The notes below the pieces were generated by a model that saw nothing but the letters and a program-made list of their open reading frames with translations, made no database searches and was not told the origin of the DNA. A program made the translations under genes and the position numbers. A stretch of 48,835 nucleotides of DNA. Origin: Penium margaritaceum. Lineage: Eukaryota; Streptophyta; Zygnematophyceae; Desmidiales; Peniaceae. The first letter of the stretch is position 1. Each line of letters opens with the position of its first letter. The DNA is taken from contig SZWC01006744.1 of the NCBI GenBank assembly GCA_023375785.1, positions 37,049-85,883 on the forward strand, given 5' to 3'. This document shows, piece by piece, positions 11,058 through 22,835 of this stretch.

Positions 11058-11707
11058 GTCAAACTTTGAGGTCTCAGAGTGGAAGATTGCACAAACGGCA
11101 CAGAAGTAGACGCAGTTCATCCAGAAGTATGCGGGTGGCCTTGGGTATGGGGTATGGAGGTGGCACTTTGAGCTGCACCTTGTGCAAAAGGGGCTCCTAG
11201 AGTTCATGAAGGGAACGGAAGTCCTTGACGAAGAGACGGCGACAGAAGCGCAAAAGGAGCCTTCCCAAAGAAGAACATGTAGGCGCTCAGGCGGCTGGTG
11301 TCCGGGATGGCTGACTTGCAATGGGGCTACTTCCAGGGCTCTAAGTTGGCAGCCAAGGCTTAGCAAAAACTCTACGCCATCCATCAATCCAAGTCGATGG
11401 CGAACAAAATATTCGCGATGAAGTGACTCCTCATGATGAGAATCGAGGTGGGAGATTATGTCATCTCCGCCAAGCTGCAGATTGAATCGTTCACCTCATA
11501 ATGTAACGAATTGGAGTGGAAGATTGATATGCAGCTGCAGGTGATGGCCCTTCTCATGGCCCTTTTTGATAGTTGGAGCCCTCTCATCACCGTCTTGGGA
11601 GGATGGACAGAGGACAAGCTCACCTATGGCGTGGTCACACAATACATCCGCAACAAGGCATAGCAACAAAGCTACAGGGAGTCCACGTCTTCCTCATTAC
11701 CCCTCGC
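11058..11707 (+). pseudogene. Ty1/copia-type Gag (UBN2-like) pseudogene
   Basis: Conceptual translation gives the hallmarks of a copia Gag: SNFEVSEWKIAQ near the start, then VWRWHFELHLVQKGLLEFMK (11148-11207). After a frame change near 11285 come SGMADLQ, QKLYAIHQSKSMANKIFAMK (11372-11431), RIEVGDYV, NELEWKID, LQVMALLMALFDSW, and KLTYGVVTQYI near 11630. The frame is broken by at least five stops, at QK|TQF, M|ALRR, A|QKLYAI, K|LLMM and S|CNELE, plus the frameshift. Several stops fit single C-to-T or G-to-A changes of Gln, Arg or Trp codons. No protease, integrase or reverse transcriptase follows; the satellite resumes at about 11920. This is a truncated, dead element in the satellite. Confidence 0.75.
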
Positions 11708-11918
11708 CATGTCCATGTTAAAAAACTAATGCAATATTGCCTTATTCCCTTTGCAAAAGTGACTGTCTCACAAGTCCCTTTTGCTCCCAGAAACATAGCG
11801 TTAGGTGACCAGAAAGCTCACGCTTGGACTCAAAACCTGCGCAAAAGTAGATGTAAATACACTGAAGACCAATCAAGCCATGTTGGAACTGCCTCCACCT
11901 AGGGGCCGGTTTCTGACA
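11708..11918 (+). repeat. 211-bp direct repeat, right copy
   Basis: Counterpart of 10759-10969. It continues the gag frame (SLPLAMSMLKN then a stop) and, further on, the same frame reads KLTLGLKTCAKVDVNTLK and LELPPPRGRF. The left copy has a related reading (KLTLRLRTCKKVAVITMK, LEVPPPGSQF), so both copies were once coding. Confidence 0.75.
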
Positions 11919-14900
11919 CTAGGTGCACCCTCATTGCGCCCTACATGTGCCCAAGTTTTTCCATAATTGCACCCCAGTTGCGCCCTACTTGCGCCCTACT
12001 TCCGCATTAGTTGCCCCTTGCACCCTAGTTGTGCTCTAGTTGCACCCTAGTTGCACTGTCATTGCGCCTTTGTTAGGCAAAAGCTATGCCCAAATTCAGC
12101 CTTAGTTGTACCCTAGTTGCGCCCTAGTTCCGTCCTAGTTGCATCTTAATTGTGCACTTCTTGTGCCCTACTTCCGTCCTAGTTGCGCCCTAGTTGCACC
12201 TCTGTTGCACCCTACTTGTGCCCTACTTGTGCCCTTCTTGCACCCTAGTTGTGCCCTAGTTGCACCCTAGTTGCACCCTACTTACGTCCTACTTGCGCTG
12301 TACTTATGCCCTAGTTGCACCCTACTTGCCCCCTAGTTGAGCCCTACTTCTACCTTACTTGTGCCCGAGTTGCGCCCTAGTTGCGCCCTAATTGCACCCT
12401 AGTTGTGCCCTAGTTACGCCCTACTCGCGCCCTACTTCTGCCCTAGTTGTCCCTACTTGTGCCTTACCTATGCCCTAATTACACCTCAATTCGGCACAAT
12501 CTACGTCCTTGTTGCGCCCTACTTGTACTCTAGTTGCATCCTAATTGCGTTCTACTTGCGCCCTAGTTGCACCAAACTTGCGCCCTTGTTGTATCTCCCT
12601 TGCATCCTAGTTGTGCCTCAGTTGGACACAAGCTACGCCCTAGTTGCGTCCTAGGTTTGCCCAAGTTGCATCCTACGTACGTCCTACTTGCGCCCTAGTC
12701 CTGCCCTAGTTGCACCCTATTTGCGCCCTACTTGCACCCTACTTGTGCCTTCCATGCACCCTAGTTGCGTCCTAGTTCCGCCCTAGTTGTACCTTACATG
12801 CACCCCACTTTCCCCATAGTTTGCCCCTATATGCGCCCTACTTGTGCGCTAGTTGTGCCTTACTTTCACCCTTGCATCCTAGTTGCGCCTCAGTTGGACA
12901 CTAGCTACGCCCTAGCTGGGCCCTAGTTGCGCCCTAGTCACGCCCTAGTTGTACCCTACTTGCTTCCTACTTGCGCCCTACTTGCGCCTTACTTGCATCC
13001 TAGTTGTGCCCTACTAGCATCCTAGTTGCACCCTTGTTACGCCTCAGTTGGGCACTAGCTACACCCTAGTTACGTCCTTGTTCCGCCCTAGTTGCGCCCT
13101 AGTTGCACCCTAGTAGCACCCTACAGGCGCCCTAGTTGTGTTCTAGTTGCACCCTAGTTGCGCCCTACTTGCGCCCTACTTGCGCACTAGTTGCGTCCTA
13201 CTTACGCCCTAGTTGCACCCTTGTTGCGCTCTAGTTGTGCCTAAGTTGGATGCTTGCTACTCCCTAGCTGTGCCCCTAGATGTGCTCTAGTTACATCCAT
13301 GTTGCACCGTAGTTGTGCCCTAGTTGTGTCCTAGTTAATCACTAATTGTGCCCTAGTTATGCCCTAGTTGTGCCCTAGTTGCATCTTTTTTGTGCCCTAC
13401 TTGCGCCCTTCTTACGTCCTTCTTGCGCCCTAATCGCGCCCTTGTTGCGCCCTAGCTACGCCCTACTAGCACCGTACCTGCACTGTACTTGCGCCCTAGT
13501 TGTGCCGTACTTGCATCTTATTTGCATCTTGCTTGAGCCCTACTTACGCCCTAGTTTCGGCCTAGTTGCGCCCTACTTGCGCCCTACTTGCGCCCTACTT
13601 CCGTCCTATTTGTGCCCTAGTTGTACCCTTGTACCCTAGTTCCACCCTAGTTACACCTCAGTTGGGTACTAGCTACGCCCTAGTTGCGCCCTAATTGTGC
13701 CCTAGTTGCGCCCTACTTGTGTCCTACTAGCGTCCTAGTTGCGCCCTCGTTGAACGCTAGTTGCGCCTCACTTCTCCCTTACTTGTGTCCAACTTGCGCC
13801 ATAGTTGCGCCCTTCTTGCACCCTAGTTCCGCCCTAGTTGCACCCTAGTAGCACCTCAGTTGGGCACTAGCTACATTGCATTTGCGCCCTATTTGCGCCC
13901 TAGTTGTGCACTTTTTCTGCCCTACTTGCACCCTATGTGCGCCCTAATTACACCCTTGTTGTGCCCTCCTTACACCTTACTTGCACCCTCCTTGTGGCCT
14001 ACTTGCATCCTAGTTACGTACTTCTTATGTCCTGCTTGCGCCCTACTTGCAACATACATGCATCCTAGTTGCGCCCTACTTGCATCTTGGTTACGCCGTA
14101 CTTGTGTCATACTTGTGCCCTAGTTGCGCTCTACTTGTGCCATACTTCCCCCTACTTGCGCCCTTCTTGCATCGTGGTTACGCCCTACTTGCCACCTAGT
14201 CACGCACTAGTTCCACCTTAGATGGACACGAGCAACACCCTAGTTGCGCCCTGGTTGTGCCCTTGCTCTGCCCTACTTGCAGCCTACTTGTGCCCTACTT
14301 GCGCCCTACTTGGGCCCTAGTTCCACACTAGTTGTACCCTACGTGCGTCCTACTTGCGTCCTACTTGCGTCCTACTTGCGTCCCAGTTGTGCCCTACTTG
14401 CGATCTATTTGTACCCTACTTGAGCCATAGTTACGTCCTAGCTGTGCCCTAGTTACGCCCTACTTGGACCCTACTTATGCCCTACTTACACCCTAGTTGC
14501 ACCCACGTAGTGCCCTAGTTGTTACCCTATCTGCGCCCTACTTGTGCCTGAGTTGCACCAAAGTTGCAACATAATTGCGTCCTACTTGCGCCCTAGTGAC
14601 CTCGTGGTTGTTTCCTAGTTGCGCCCTAGTACCAAGTCAATTGGACACTAGTTATGCCCTAGTTGTGGCCTAGTTGCGCCATAGTTGCGTCCTAGTTGTG
14701 CCCTAATTGCAACCTAGTTGCGCCCTAGTAATGCCTCAGTTGGGCACTAGCTACGCACTAGTTGCGACCTAGTTGCATCATAGTTGCGCGCTAGTTGTGC
14801 CCTATGAGCGCCCTAGTTGTGCCCTAGTTGTGCCCTAGTTGCGACCTAGTTTTGCCCTACTTGGGCCCTACTTGCATCCTAGTTGCACCCTACTTGTGCC

Positions 14901-14938
14901 CTAGTTGTGCCTGTGTTGCGTCCTAGGTGCACCATAGT

Positions 14939-15190
14939 TGCGCCCTAGTTACGCCTCAGTTGAGCGTAGGCTATGCCCTAGTTGCGTCATAGTTACGCAC
15001 TAGTTGCATCCTAGTTGCGCCCTAGTTGTGCACTACTTACACCCTCCTTGCACCCCAGTTGCGCCCTAGTTACGCCTCAGTTGAGCGTAGGCTATGCCCT
15101 AGTTGCGTCATAGTTACGCACTAGTTGCATCCTAGTTGCGCCCTAGTTGTGCACTACTTACACCCTCCTTGCACCCCAGTTGCGCCCTAG
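14939..15190. repeat. Two-copy block duplication, period 121 bp (11 units)
   Basis: The rare marker variant TTGAGCGTAGGCTATG appears in both copies, and the flanks are identical. Confidence 0.94.
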
Positions 15191-16058
15191 TTGCGCCCCT
15201 GTTGCACCCTCCTTAAGTCCTAATTGTACCCTACTTGTGCCCTAGTTTTGAACGAGTTGCACCCTAGTTGTGTCCTACTTGCGCCCTACTTGCTCTGTAC
15301 TTGTACCCTAGATGCGCACTACTTGCTCCCTAGTTGTGCCCTACTTGGTCCCTACTTCCATCCTAGTAGCATTCTAGTTACATCCTAGGTGTGCCCTACT
15401 AGCGCTCTACGTGCATCCTAGTTGCGCCCTACTTGCGTCCTAGTTCCGCCCTAGTTGTGCCTCAGTTGAGCACTAGCGACGCCCTTGTTGTGCCCTAGTT
15501 GCGCCCTAGTTGCGTCCTACTCACATGCTACTTACGACCTAGTTACACCCTAATTGTGCCCTAGTTGTGCTCGACTTGTGCCCGAGTTGCGCCTCAGTTG
15601 GACACTAGGCACGCCCTAGTTGTGCCCTAGTTGTACCCTAGGTACGACCTAGTTGCGTCCTACTTGCGCCCTAGTTGCACCCTAGTTGTGTCCTAGTTGC
15701 ATCCTGAATATGCCCTACTTATGCCATACTTGCTTCTTACTTGCACCCTAGTCGTGCCCCATTAATGCCCTACGTGCGCCCTGTTTCCATCCTACTTGCG
15801 CCCTATTTTTAACCTGGTTGCGCCCTACTTGCACCCTAGTTGCACCCTACATGCATCCTACTTGCGCCCTAGTTACACCCTAGATTCACCCTAGTTGCAC
15901 CCTGAATGCGCCCTGCTTGCGCCCGAGTTGCGCCCTAGTTGCGCTCTACTTGCGCCCTAGTTACGCCCTACTTGTGCCCTAGTTGCGCCCTACTTGCGCC
16001 CAAGTTGCGCCTCTGGTAGACACTAGCTACTCCTAGTTACACCCTGATTGCACCTTAG

Positions 16059-16258
16059 TTGCACCCTAGTTGCGCCCTACTTGCACCCTCCCTATGCCCT
16101 ACTTGGGCATCACTTGCGCCCTAGCTGCGTCCTACTTGCGCCTTGGTTGTGCCCTAGTTGCACCCTAGTTGCGCCCTACTTGCACCCTCCCTATGCCCTA
16201 CTTGGGCATCACTTGCGCCCTAGCTGCGTCCTACTTGCGCCTTGGTTGTGCCCTAGTT
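16059..16258. repeat. Two-copy block duplication, period 99 bp (9 units)
   Basis: TGCACCCTCCCTATG at 16082 and 16181. The duplication produces an open frame whose 33-residue block is repeated exactly. Confidence 0.94.
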
Positions 16259-17790
16259 GTGCCTCGATTGGACACTAGCTCCACCCTAGTTGCGCCCTAG
16301 TTGCACCCTAGTTGCACCCTGTTTTCACACTAGTTGTGCCCTACTAGCGCCCTTCTTGCATCCTATTTTTCCCCTAGTTACACCCTAGTTGCGCCCTAGT
16401 TGCGCCCCACTTGCATCCTACTTGCGCCCTAATTGCGCCCTAGTTCATCCCTTGTTGCGCCCTAGTTGTGTCCTAGTTGCGCCCTAGTTGCGCCCTAGTT
16501 GCACCTCAGTTGGGCACTAGCTACGCCCTCATTGCGTCCTAGTTTCGCACTAGTTGCGCACTAGTAGCGTCCTAGTTGTGCCCTAGTTGCACCCCACTTG
16601 CACCCTAATTGCACCCTAGTTGCGGCCTTGTTGCACCCTCATTGCATTTCAGTTGGGCACTAGCTACATCCTAGTTACACCCTTGTTGCGCCCTAGTTGT
16701 ATCCTACATGCGTCCTACTTGCGCCCTACCTTCACCCTAGTTACGCACTAGTTGCACCCTAGTTGTGTCAAAGTTACTCCCTTGTTGCACCCTAGTTGCG
16801 CCCTAGTTGTGTCCTACCCACGCCCTACTTCCGCCCTACTTGTGCCCTAGTTGCGCCCTACTTGTACCTTACTAGCACATTACTTGTGCCCTAGTTGCGC
16901 CCTAGTTGCGCCCTAATTGAACCCTAGTTGCGCCCTACTTGCGCCCTACTTTCACCCTACTTGCACCCTATTCACGCCCTAGTTTCACCCTAGTTGTGCC
17001 TCAGTCGGGCACTATCTATACCCTATGTGCGCCCTAAATACGTCTTAGTTGCACCCTAGTTGTGACCTACTTGCATCCTTCTTGCGCCCTAGTTGCACCC
17101 TACTTGCGCCCTACTTGTGTCCAACTTGCGCCCTAGTTACGCCCTAGTTGCATCACCATTGGGCACTAGCTACGCCCTGGTTGTGCCCTAGTTGCGCCCT
17201 AGTTTCGCCCTAGTTGCACCCTACTTGCACCCTACTTGCGGCCTAGTTACGTCCTACTTGTGCCTAGCTTGCGCCCTACTTGTGCCCTACTTGTGCCCTA
17301 GTTGCACCCTACTTGAGTCCTAGTTACGCCCTCGTTGCGCCTCTGTTGGGCACCAGCTATGCCCTAGTTGTGCCCTAGTTGCACCCTAGTTACACCCTAC
17401 TTGCAGCCTACTTGCTCCCTTTTTATGCCCTACTTGTGCCCTAGTTGTGCCCTCGATGCGCCTATGCTGGACACTAGCTACACCGTTGCCGCGTCCTAGT
17501 TGCGCCCTAGATGTGCCGTACTTGCACACTACTTGTGCCCTAGTTGCGCCCTAGTTGCGCCCTAGTTGCGCTCGACTTGCAACCTAGTTGTGCTTCGGTT
17601 GGACACTAGCTATGCCCTAGTTGCGCCCTAGTTGTGCCCTATTTACACCCTAGTTGCGCCCTTGTTGCGCCCTACCTACACTCTACTTGCACCCTATTTG
17701 GATCCTATTTATACCCTAGTTACACCCCAGTTGTACCCTACTTGCACCCTCTTTGCGTCCTATTTTCACCCTAGTTATGTCCTAGTTATG

Positions 17791-18012
17791 CCCTAGTTAC
17801 ACCCTACTTGCACCCTAGGTTATGTCCTACTTGCGCCTTACTTGTGCCATCGTTGCACCCAACTTGCGCCCTACATGTGTCCTAGTTGCGCTCTAGTTCC
17901 GCCCTAGTTACACCCTACTTGCACCCTAGGTTATGTCCTACTTGCGCCTTACTTGTGCCATCGTTGCACCCAACTTGCGCCCTACATGTGTCCTAGTTGC
18001 GCTCTAGTTCCG
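17791..18012. repeat. Two-copy block duplication, period 111 bp
   Basis: The repeated block includes one 12-bp unit (TGCACCCTAGGT), which explains 111 rather than 110. Confidence 0.93.
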
Positions 18013-18294
18013 CCCTAGTTGCACGCTACTTCTGCCCTAGTTGCATCCTAGTTGCACCTCAGTTGCGCCTCAATTGGACACTAGCTACGCCCTAGTTGTG
18101 CCCTAGTTGCGCCCTACTTGTGTCACAGTAGGGCCCTATTTGCGTCTTAGTTGCACACTACTTACGCCCTACATGCGCCCTACTTGTGCCCTAGTTGTGC
18201 CCTTGATGCGTCCTAGTTGCGCCCTAGCTGTGTTTCAGTTGGGCACTAGCTATGCCCTAGTTGCACCCTTGTTGTACCCTCTTGCGCCCCTGTC

Positions 18295-18557
18295 CTACTT
18301 GCGCCCTACATGCGTCCTAGTTGCGAACTAGTTGCGCCCTAGTTATGCCCTGGTTGTGCCTCAGTTGGGCACTAGCTACGCCCTAGTTACGCCCTGGCTG
18401 CATCCTAGTTGTGCCCTAGTTGCGCCCTACTTGCGCCCTACATGCGTCCTAGTTGCGAACTAGTTGCGCCCTAGTTATGCCCTGGTTGTGCCTCAGTTGG
18501 GCACTAGCTACGCCCTAGTTACGCCCTGGCTGCATCCTAGTTGTGCCCTAGTTGCGC
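18295..18557. repeat. Two-copy block duplication, period 132 bp (12 units)
   Basis: GCGAACTAGTTGCG and a marker triplet occur in the same order in both copies. Confidence 0.93.
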
Positions 18558-19636
18558 CCTAGTTGCGCCCTTGTTATGCCATATTTGCATCCTAGTTACA
18601 TGCGTCTTACTTGTACCATAGTTGCGCCATAGTTGTGCCCTAGTTGGGCCTTGGTTGTGCCCTAGTTTCGTCCTCCTTGCGCCCTACTTGCGCCCTACTT
18701 GCACCCTAGTTGCACCCTAGTTGTGCCTCATTTTGGCACTACATCCTAGATGGGCCCTAGATGCACCCTAGTTGCACCCTAGTTGCGCCCCTCTTGCACC
18801 CTACTTTGCGCCGAAGTTGCACCCTACTTGGGCTCTAGTTGCATCCGACTTGCGCCCTACTTGCGCCCTAGTTGCGTCACACTTAGGCACTAGCTTCGCC
18901 CTAGTTGTGCCTAGTTGCTTCCTTGTTTTTCCGTAGTTAAGCCATACTTGCACCCTACGTGCACCATAACTACACCTAAGTTGCACCCTAGTTGTGCCCT
19001 ACTTAGGCCCTACTTAATCCCTACTTGCGCTTTAGTTGTGCCCTAGTTACGCCCTAGTTGCGCCCTAGTTGCGCCCTACCTTCACCCTGCTTGCACCCTA
19101 GTTGTGCCCTACTTGTGCTGTAGTTGCGCCCTACTTGCACACTATTTGCGCCCTACTTGCGCCTCAATTGGGCACTAACTACGTCTTAGTTGCATCCTAG
19201 TTGCGCCCTAGTTGCACCCTTGTTGTGCCCTACATGCGCCCTAGTTGTGCCATAGGTGTATCCTAGTTGCGTCCTACTTGCACCTTACTTGTGCCCTAGT
19301 TGTGCCCTTGTTGCACCCTAGTTGCACCGTACTTCCACCCTTCTTGTGCCCTAGTTGCACACTACTAGTATCCTAGTTGTGCCCTTCTTCCACCCTGGTT
19401 GCGCCATAGTTGTGCCCTAGTTGCACCTCAGTTGGAAACAAGCTACGCCGTAGTTGCGTCCTCGTTGCTTCATAGTAGGTCCCTACTTGCACCCTACTTG
19501 CGCCCTACTCCCGCCCTAGTTATGCCCTAGTTGCATCGTAGTTGCGTCTTAGTTGCACCTCAGTTGGACACTAGCTATGTCCTATTGACGCCCTTGTTGT
19601 TCCCTAGTTGCAGGCTACTCTCGCCATACTTGCGCC

Positions 19637-19815
19637 CTACTTGCACCCTAGTTCTGCCCTAGTTGCATCCTAGTTGAGCCCTATTTGAGCCTTAGTTGGG
19701 CACTAGCTACGCCCTAGTTGCGCCCTACTTGCACCCTAGTTCTGCCCTAGTTGCATCCTAGTTGAGCCCTATTTGAGCCTTAGTTGGGCACTAGCTACGC
19801 CCTAGTTGCGCCCTA
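19637..19815. repeat. Two-copy block duplication, period 88 bp (8 units)
   Basis: The block CACCCTAGTTCTGCC to TTAGTTGGGCACTAGC is present at 19641 and 19729. Confidence 0.93.
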
Positions 19816-20179
19816 GTTCCACCCTTGTTGCCCCCTAGTTACGCCCTAGTAATACCCCACTTGCTTCCTACTTGTGTCCTAGTTGCGTCCTAGTTGAACC
19901 CTAATTGCACCCTAGTTTGGCCCTACTTGCACCCTAGTTGCGCCCTAGTTCTGCCCTCCTTGCGCCCTAGTTGCCCCGTACTTGTGCCGTAGTTACACCC
20001 TAGTTTCCCCTAAATTGGACACTAGCTACCCCCTAGTTGCGCCACAGTTGTACCCTAGTTACGCCCAAGTTGCGCCCTACTTGGGCCCTAGTTGCGCCCG
20101 ACTTGCGCCCTAGTTGTGCCCAAATTGTGCCTCAATTGGACACTAGCTAGGCCCTAGTTGCGCCCTAGTTGTGCCCTAG

Positions 20180-20391
20180 TTGCGCCATAGTTGCCCCCTA
20201 CTTGCGCAGTGCTTTCATCCTAGTTGCACCCTAGTTGTGTCCTACTTGCACCCTACTTGCACCCTAGTTACGCCATAGTTGCGCCATAGTTGCCCCCTAC
20301 TTGCGCAGTGCTTTCATCCTAGTTGCACCCTAGTTGTGTCCTACTTGCACCCTACTTGCACCCTAGTTACGCCATAGTTGCGCCATAGTTG
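20180..20391. repeat. Two-copy block duplication, period 99 bp (9 units)
   Basis: The unusual segment GCGCAGTGCTTTCATCC occurs once in each copy. Confidence 0.93.
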
Positions 20392-20411
20392 CACCCTATT
20401 TTTACCCCACT

Positions 20412-20651
20412 TGCGCCCTAGTTGTGCCCTAGTTGCACCCTAGTTACGCCCTAGTTGCACCCTAGTTGTGCCCTAGTTGCACCATACTTGCGCCCTACTT
20501 TTGCCATATATGTGCCCTACTTGCATCCTACTTGCGCCCTAGTTGTGCCCTAGTTGCACCCTAGTTACGCCCTAGTTGCACCCTAGTTGTGCCCTAGTTG
20601 CACCATACTTGCGCCCTACTTTTGCCATATATGTGCCCTACTTGCATCCTA
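20412..20651. repeat. Two-copy block duplication, period 120 bp
   Basis: TTTTGCCATATATGTGCC marks each copy. The period is one base short of eleven units, so one unit must have lost a base before the duplication. It directly follows the 20180 duplication. Confidence 0.93.
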
Positions 20652-21993
20652 ATTACGCCCTAATTTCCCCCTACTTACATCCTAGTTGCACCCTCATTGC
20701 CCCCTTATTGCGCCCTAGTTGTACCCTAGTTGCTCATAACTTACACCCTTCTTGTGCCCTTGTTGTACCGTGCTTTCAGCCTAGTTGCATCCTAGTTGCA
20801 CCTCGGTTGGGACACCAACTACGCAATAGCTGCACCCTAGTTACATCCTAGTTGTACCCTATTTACGCCCAATCAACCCTAGTTGAGCCCTAGTTAAGCC
20901 CTAGTTGCGCCCTACTGATGTCCTAGTTGTGCCCCCCTTGCGCCCTACTTGCGTCCAGGTTGCACCCTAATTGCGCCTCACTTGCGTAGTAGCTACGCCC
21001 TAGTGATACCCTAGTTGCGTCCTAGTTGTACCCTAATTGCGCACTACTTGTACCCTAGTTTCACCCTCGTTGCGCCCTTGTTGAGCCCTAGTTACACACT
21101 AGTTATGCCTCAGTTGGGCACTGGGTACGCCCTAGTTGCACATTAGTTGCACCCTAGCTGCGTCCCACTTGCGCACTACTTGCGCCTCACTTGCACCCTA
21201 GTTGCACCCTAGTTGTGCCCTTGTAGCACCCGACTTGCGCCCTACTTGCACCATACTTGCGCCCTAGTTGTACCCTATCTGCACCCTAGTTGCACCCTAC
21301 TTGCGCCATAGTTACGTCGTACTTACGCCCTGGTTTTTACCTAGTTGTGCCCTAGTTAAGCCCTGCTTACACCCTACTTGCACCCTAGTTATGCCCTAGT
21401 TGCCACCTAGTTGTGTCCATGTTGTGTCCTACTTGCGTCCTACTTGCGTCCTACTTGTGTCCTTGTTGTGCCTCAGTTGGGCACTAGCTTCGTCCTAGTT
21501 GCGCTCTAGTTGCTCCCTTGCTACACCCTAGTTGCACCCTAGTTGTGCCGTACTTGCACTCTAGTTGCGCCTTAGTTGTGCCCTAGTTGTGCCCTACTTG
21601 ATCCCTACTTGCATCCTACTTGCGCCCTTGTTACGCCCTACTTGTTCCCTATTTGTGCTCTATTTGCGCCCTACTTGTTCCCTAGTTGTACCCTAGTTAC
21701 CCCCTACTTGCACCCAACTTGTGCCCTATTTGCGCCTTAGTTGCGTCCTAGTTGCATCCTAATTGCTCCCTACTTGCACCCTACTTGCGCCCTACTTGTT
21801 CCCTATTTGTGCCCTAGTTACGCCTCAAATCAACACTACCTTCACTCTACTTGCGCCCTAGTTGAGCCCTAGTTGTGCCCTAGTTATGCCCTACTTGCGC
21901 CATACTTGTACCCTACTTGCGCCCTAGTTGCGCCCTTCTTGCGTCCTAGTTTCACCCTAGTTGCGGCTCAGCTCGGCCCTAGCTATGTCCTAG

Positions 21994-22218
21994 TTGCACC
22001 CTAGTTACGCCCTAGGTGTGCTTTAGTTATACCCATGTTGTGCCCTAGTTGCGCCCTACTTGCGCCCTACTTGTGCCCTACTTGCGCCCTAGTTGTGCCC
22101 TAGTTGCATCCTAGTTGCACCCTAGTTACGCCCTAGGTGTGCTTTAGTTATACCCATGTTGTGCCCTAGTTGCGCCCTACTTGCGCCCTACTTGTGCCCT
22201 ACTTGCGCCCTAGTTGTG
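21994..22218. repeat. Two-copy block duplication, period 121 bp (11 units)
   Basis: GTGTGCTTTAGTTATACCC is present in both copies with identical neighbours. Confidence 0.93.
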
Positions 22219-22560
22219 TCCTTGTTACACCCTAGTTTTACCCTTGTTACGCCCTTGTTGTACCGTACTTGTGCCCTACTTGTGCCCTGGTTACACCCTT
22301 GCACCCTGGTTCCACCCTACATGCGCCCTAGTTGTGCCCTAGTGGCACCTCAGTTGGACACTAGCTACACCCTGTTTGTGCCCTAGTTGGGCGCTAGTTG
22401 TGACCTAGCTACGTGCTACTTGCGTCCTACTTGTGCCATAGTTACGTCCTATTTGCGCCCTAGTTGCATCCTACTCGCGCCTCAGTTGGGCACTAGCTAC
22501 GCCCTAGTTGCGCCCTAGTTACGCCCTACTTGTACCCTTGTTGCGCCCTAGTTTCACCCT

Positions 22561-22835
22561 AAGTTATGGTTAATCACCCCAAATTCATACAATCAATGAT
22601 CAGCGTATTTAGAAGTGTACTTTTACAGGCAAAAAGTTTTCACAAAACATCCACACGACTGCATGTCAGCAAAGCCCATATGAACATTCCTTGAATAGGA
22701 TTGAAACTTTAATGGGCTCTATGTGATATGTAGCAGTTTCTGCAAACTGTCCATGTTCACTAGTTTGTTCACTTCCCAATACACGTTTTGATACACAAGG
22801 TAATGGGTGAGGCAATTGGTCATATATGTGTGTCC
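22561..22835. other. AT-rich island in the satellite, unassigned
   Basis: About 275 bp of non-satellite, AT-richer sequence with sharp edges against the repeat. No open frame, terminal inverted repeat or convincing target duplication was found. It may be a small insertion or a relic of the sequence in which the satellite expanded. Confidence 0.6.

Larger units (their letters stand above)
11919..22560 (+). repeat. 11-bp satellite, plus orientation, block 2
   Basis: About 10.6 kb of the same TTGCGCCCTAG-type satellite with unbroken polarity. Marker triplets (TCAGTTGGGCACTAGCTACG and variants) recur at irregular spacing, mostly 100-500 bp. Confidence 0.96.
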
